Part shown: positions 61,970 through 64,000 of the stretch, one piece after another
Layout of the letters: each line of letters begins with the position of its first letter
Numbering within the stretch: position 1 is the stretch's first letter
Assembly: GCF_900103455.1 (NCBI RefSeq)
Contig: NZ_FNHI01000011.1
Coordinates: 206,589-270,588 of the forward strand
Length of the DNA stretch: 64,000 nucleotides
Direction of reading: 5' to 3'
From: Streptomyces wuyuanensis
Lineage (GTDB): Bacteria > Actinomycetota > Actinomycetes > Streptomycetales > Streptomycetaceae
The notes under the pieces: generated by a model
Databases searched by the model: none
Told to the model about the DNA's origin: nothing
Seen by the model: the letters and a program-made list of their open reading frames with translations, nothing else
Program-made: the position numbers and the translations under genes

Positions 61970-62691
61970 TGACCGCCGAGATACCCATCGGCATAGGCCC
62001 GGCCCCGGCCCGCCGCGACGTCCTGGCCAAGCGGATACGGCTGCTGGTCGCGGCCACCATCACCTACAACGTCGTCGAGGCGATCGTCGCGATCACCGCC
62101 GGGACGATCGCCTCCTCCACCGCGCTGATCGGCTTCGGCCTTGACTCGGTCATCGAGGTCTCCTCCGCCGCTGCGGTCGCCTGGCAGTTCTCCGCCCGCG
62201 ACCACGCGGTACGAGAGGCGCGGGAGAAGACCACCCTGCGGATCATCTCGGTGTCGTTCTTCGCCCTCGCCGCGTACGTCGCCATCGATGCCGCCCGCGC
62301 GCTGGCCGGCACCGGCGAGGCCGAACGCTCCATTCCCGGCATCGTCATCGCCGCTCTCTCGCTCGCGGTGATGCCCTTCCTGTCCGCCGCCCAGCGCAAG
62401 GTCGGCCGCGAACTCGGCTCCGCCAGCGCGGTCGCCGACTCCAAGCAGACCCTGCTGTGCACGTACCTGTCCGCCGTGCTCCTGGTCGGCCTGGTCCTCA
62501 ACGCCACCCTCGGCTGGTCCTGGGCCGACCCGATCGCGGCTCTGGTCATCGCCGCCATCGCCGTGAAGGAAGGCCGCGACGCCTGGCAGGGCAAGGGCTG
62601 TTGCGCGGCACCTGCCACTGCGGCGGTTGCCTCCGCTAGCACCGAGACGGACGCGTGCGGGTGCCGCCCCGGATGCGACTGTTGCGGCTGA
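61969..62691 (+). CDS. Cation transporter with Cys-rich tail
   Basis: This 240-aa membrane protein of the cation-efflux type has five to six helices. LIGFGLDSVIEVSSA resembles the metal-binding helix of CDF proteins (Asp in the helix), and SAVADSKQTLLCTYLS the second site. The tail has CC at 206-207 and ends ACGCRPGCDCCG, eight Cys in all, likely metal-binding. It is coupled by TGATG overlap to the ArsR gene, implying metal-induced efflux. Confidence 0.87.
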   Translation: MTAEIPIGIGPAPARRDVLAKRIRLLVAATITYNVVEAIVAITAGTIASSTALIGFGLDSVIEVSSAAAVAWQFSARDHAVREAREKTTLRIISVSFFALAAYVAIDAARALAGTGEAERSIPGIVIAALSLAVMPFLSAAQRKVGRELGSASAVADSKQTLLCTYLSAVLLVGLVLNATLGWSWADPIAALVIAAIAVKEGRDAWQGKGCCAAPATAAVASASTETDACGCRPGCDCCG

Positions 62692-62711
62692 ACCGACACC
62701 TGCACACCCAC

Positions 62712-62742
62712 AGGACCCCGGCCATCACGTGGCCGGGGTCCT
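62712..62742 (+). terminator. Terminator after cation transporter
   Basis: A perfect 13-bp stem (AGGACCCCGGCCA / TGGCCGGGGTCCT) with a TCACG loop lies 21 bp past the stop. Confidence 0.85.
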
Positions 62743-62856
62743 CTGCTGCTCAAGATCATTCCTTGGCTGTACCGACAGCCCTGCCCGCCGCACACGCCGG
62801 TCTCGGGGAGCGTCAATTCCACGCGCTCGGCGGCTTCCTGGTCGCCAGCCAGAGAC

Positions 62857-62958
62857 GAGGAAGGTCAGGTCGGGGCGGAAGCCGGTGAGCAGGATGACCT
62901 CGTCGACCGAGTCGAGTCGTCGCCCGTCCTCGCCGACCAGGATTAGCCGGTCCGGGCC
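62857..62958 (-). pseudogene. FAD/NAD(P) oxidoreductase remnant
   Basis: On the minus strand PDRLILVGEDGRRLDSVDEV then ILLTGFRPDLTFL matches the end of the NAD(P) domain of flavoprotein oxidoreductases (DEVI-x-LTGFRPD). The upstream frame (RIAGTVVRVTARTG) is joined only by a frameshift and overlaps the 3' end of ccdA. No start or end survives. Such enzymes often neighbour ars-type genes. Confidence 0.75.
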
Positions 62959-62959
62959 G

Positions 62960-63853
62960 TCACCCGGACAACGGTGCCTGCGATGCGGGCGGGGAATCAG
63001 GGGCTGACCCGCGGCGAGCTGCTCGGCGCCTGCGGATGATCACGCCGGTGACGAGCAGGCCCGCGAAGAGGGCGGCGATCAACGCGGGGCCGATCGTGTC
63101 CAGCGCGTTGGCGATCGTTCGCTGTACGGCGCCCGCAGCGTCGACGACCGGGTCCTGGGTGGTGGGGTCGCGCTGCACGCGGATCTCGTACCAGCCGTAG
63201 TAAGCGACGTACACGCCCACGAGAAGGAGGAGCCCGCCGCCGAGACGCGGGGCAATAGCGCCGAAGCGGCGGAGCCGGGTGACGGCGGTGGTGCGGGTGA
63301 GAGCGACGGTCAGGGAGGAGGCGCCGACGACCAGGCCCATTCCGCCCGCGTAGGCCGCGAACAGGGCGATGCCCTCGCCGGTGGAACCGCTGCGGAAGGC
63401 GGAGACCACGATGGCGAGGAACGGGGCAATGGTGCAGCCCAGGGAGGCCGTTGCGTACGCCATCCCGAACAGCGCCATGGAGGGCAATGAGCGGGTGACG
63501 GTGGGAGCCCGCCTGATCTTCGGGGTCAGGGCGGGCAGTTGGCGTCCGGCCAGCAGCCAGGCCCCCGCAGCGGCCATGAGGAGTCCGAAGGCGATGGTGA
63601 ACCAGGGCAGCTGCTCCTGGACCTGTCCCGCGACGGGCTGGACGGCGAGGCCGAAGACGCCGAAGAGTGCGGCGAATCCGGCGGTCATCGCGGCGGTGGC
63701 AGTCAGGGCCCGGCCGACGGCGACCGTGCGGCGGGGGGTGTCGTCGCCGAGGACGAGCAGGGACAGGTACGCGGGGAGCAGGGCGAAGCCGCACGGGTTG
63801 ACGGCGGCCAGCATGCCCGCGGTGAGCGCGAGGGCGAGGGGCAGGTCGTTCAT
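62960..63853 (-). CDS. ccdA: CcdA-family cytochrome c biogenesis/thiol-disulfide transporter
   Basis: This 297-aa membrane protein carries electrons across the membrane to extracytoplasmic redoxins. The paired redox Cys are in VNPCGFALLPAYLSLL (helix 1) and SLGCTIAPFLAIV (helix 4). Eight or so helices fit the longer actinomycete form. The last ~10 residues lie where the flavoprotein relic begins, so the C-terminus may be altered by rearrangement. The ATG at 63853 follows the stop of a redoxin-like remnant by 4 bp. Confidence 0.92.
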   Translation of the reverse strand: MNDLPLALALTAGMLAAVNPCGFALLPAYLSLLVLGDDTPRRTVAVGRALTATAAMTAGFAALFGVFGLAVQPVAGQVQEQLPWFTIAFGLLMAAAGAWLLAGRQLPALTPKIRRAPTVTRSLPSMALFGMAYATASLGCTIAPFLAIVVSAFRSGSTGEGIALFAAYAGGMGLVVGASSLTVALTRTTAVTRLRRFGAIAPRLGGGLLLLVGVYVAYYGWYEIRVQRDPTTQDPVVDAAGAVQRTIANALDTIGPALIAALFAGLLVTGVIIRRRRAARRGSAPDSPPASQAPLSG

Positions 63854-63857
63854 GGGT

Positions 63858-63898
63858 TCAGCCGGTGAGTCCGGCGACCTTCTCGGCCAGTCCTTCGC
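63858..63898 (-). pseudogene. 3' end of truncated redoxin-like gene
   Basis: GGEGLAEKVAGLTG and a stop end 4 bp before ccdA in the same direction. The helix resembles the C-terminus of TlpA-type thioredoxins, the usual CcdA partner. The rest is cut off by the IS3-type transposase reading the other way at 63897. Confidence 0.55.
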
Positions 63899-64000
63899 CG
63901 CCGGGAATACGTGTCAATTCGGTATACCGACCGGCTGTCCGACATCGGAGCATCGGCCTCGGTCGGCTCGGTCGCGGACAGCTATGACAACGCGATGGCC
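63897..64000 (+). mobile_element. IS3-family transposase OrfB fragment, truncated by window edge
   Basis: The frame EYVSIRYTDRLSDIGASASV then GSVADSYDNAMA matches the DDE integrase core of IS3-family OrfB (S-x-G-S-x-x-D-S-Y-D-N-A-x-AE). Its 5' part is missing and it abuts the redoxin remnant, so the insertion sequence is itself a fragment. It continues beyond the window. Confidence 0.85.

Noticed and set aside
1..64000. A secondary-metabolite biosynthetic cluster
   Set aside because: No PKS, NRPS, terpene synthase or lanthipeptide genes were seen; the single acyl-CoA synthetase and monooxygenase stand alone.

Overview
The window reads as a stretch of a Streptomyces chromosome. It is visibly GC-rich throughout. 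It carries genus-typical genes: an SsgA-family protein, the principal-like sigma factor HrdD, the divisome protein SepX/GlpR, a DUF6227-type protein and a DUF574-type methyltransferase. GTG and TTG starts are common, and the one TTA codon noticed inside a called gene lies in a secreted protease. All calls come from reading the sequence; no database search was possible.

1-12.4 kb: a truncated unknown gene; a serine hydrolase/SDR pair; a cbiM-cbiQ-cbiO nickel/cobalt ECF transporter behind a near-perfect Nur-type box; an SsgA-like gene; a TetR-MMPL exporter pair with twin operators; a giant tricorn-type protease. 12.4-24 kb: a small QERG-repeat protein; a monooxygenase-hydrolase-SDR operon opposite a MerR regulator; exonuclease III; a GNAT acetyltransferase; a secreted trypsin-like protease; a lactate-oxidase-type enzyme coupled to a 2-hydroxyacid dehydrogenase; an aldo/keto reductase; a decayed stretch with an integrase relic beside tRNA-Ala(CGC).

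24-43 kb: the minus-strand run galU-glp-moaC-mogA-rimJ-sepX links UDP-glucose synthesis, molybdenum-cofactor-type proteins and the Glp/SepX division pair. Opposite it are 5-formyl-THF cyclo-ligase, a penicillin acylase family protein, a K+/H+ antiporter, an MFS transporter, FmdB, MTA phosphorylase, a CpaB/SAF-type protein, LtrA, a P1-type peptidase and a DUF6227-like protein. Two genes here appear to start with CTG.

43-60.5 kb: a complete fructose operon (fruR-fruK-fruA, each pair joined by ATGA); an MFS/WYL-regulator pair; hrdD with a textbook SigR promoter; a ring-opening dioxygenase opposite a MarR regulator around a 24-bp perfect palindrome; a second MFS exporter and its TetR; an M6-like metalloprotease; an acyl-CoA synthetase; a methyltransferase with an apparent 5' frameshift.

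60.7-64 kb: tRNA-Arg(CCT) followed by an island of fragments. It holds frameshifted relics, an intact ArsR/cation-transporter pair, a flavoprotein remnant, a CcdA protein and a thioredoxin-like gene end cut off by an IS3-type transposase that runs out of the window. This looks like the scar of an integrative element at a tRNA site. No CRISPR array, rRNA or convincing wholly new system was found. The most informative observations are the Glp/SepX cluster, the MymA-like operon, the operator set, the two CTG starts and the two tRNA-linked mobile-element scars.
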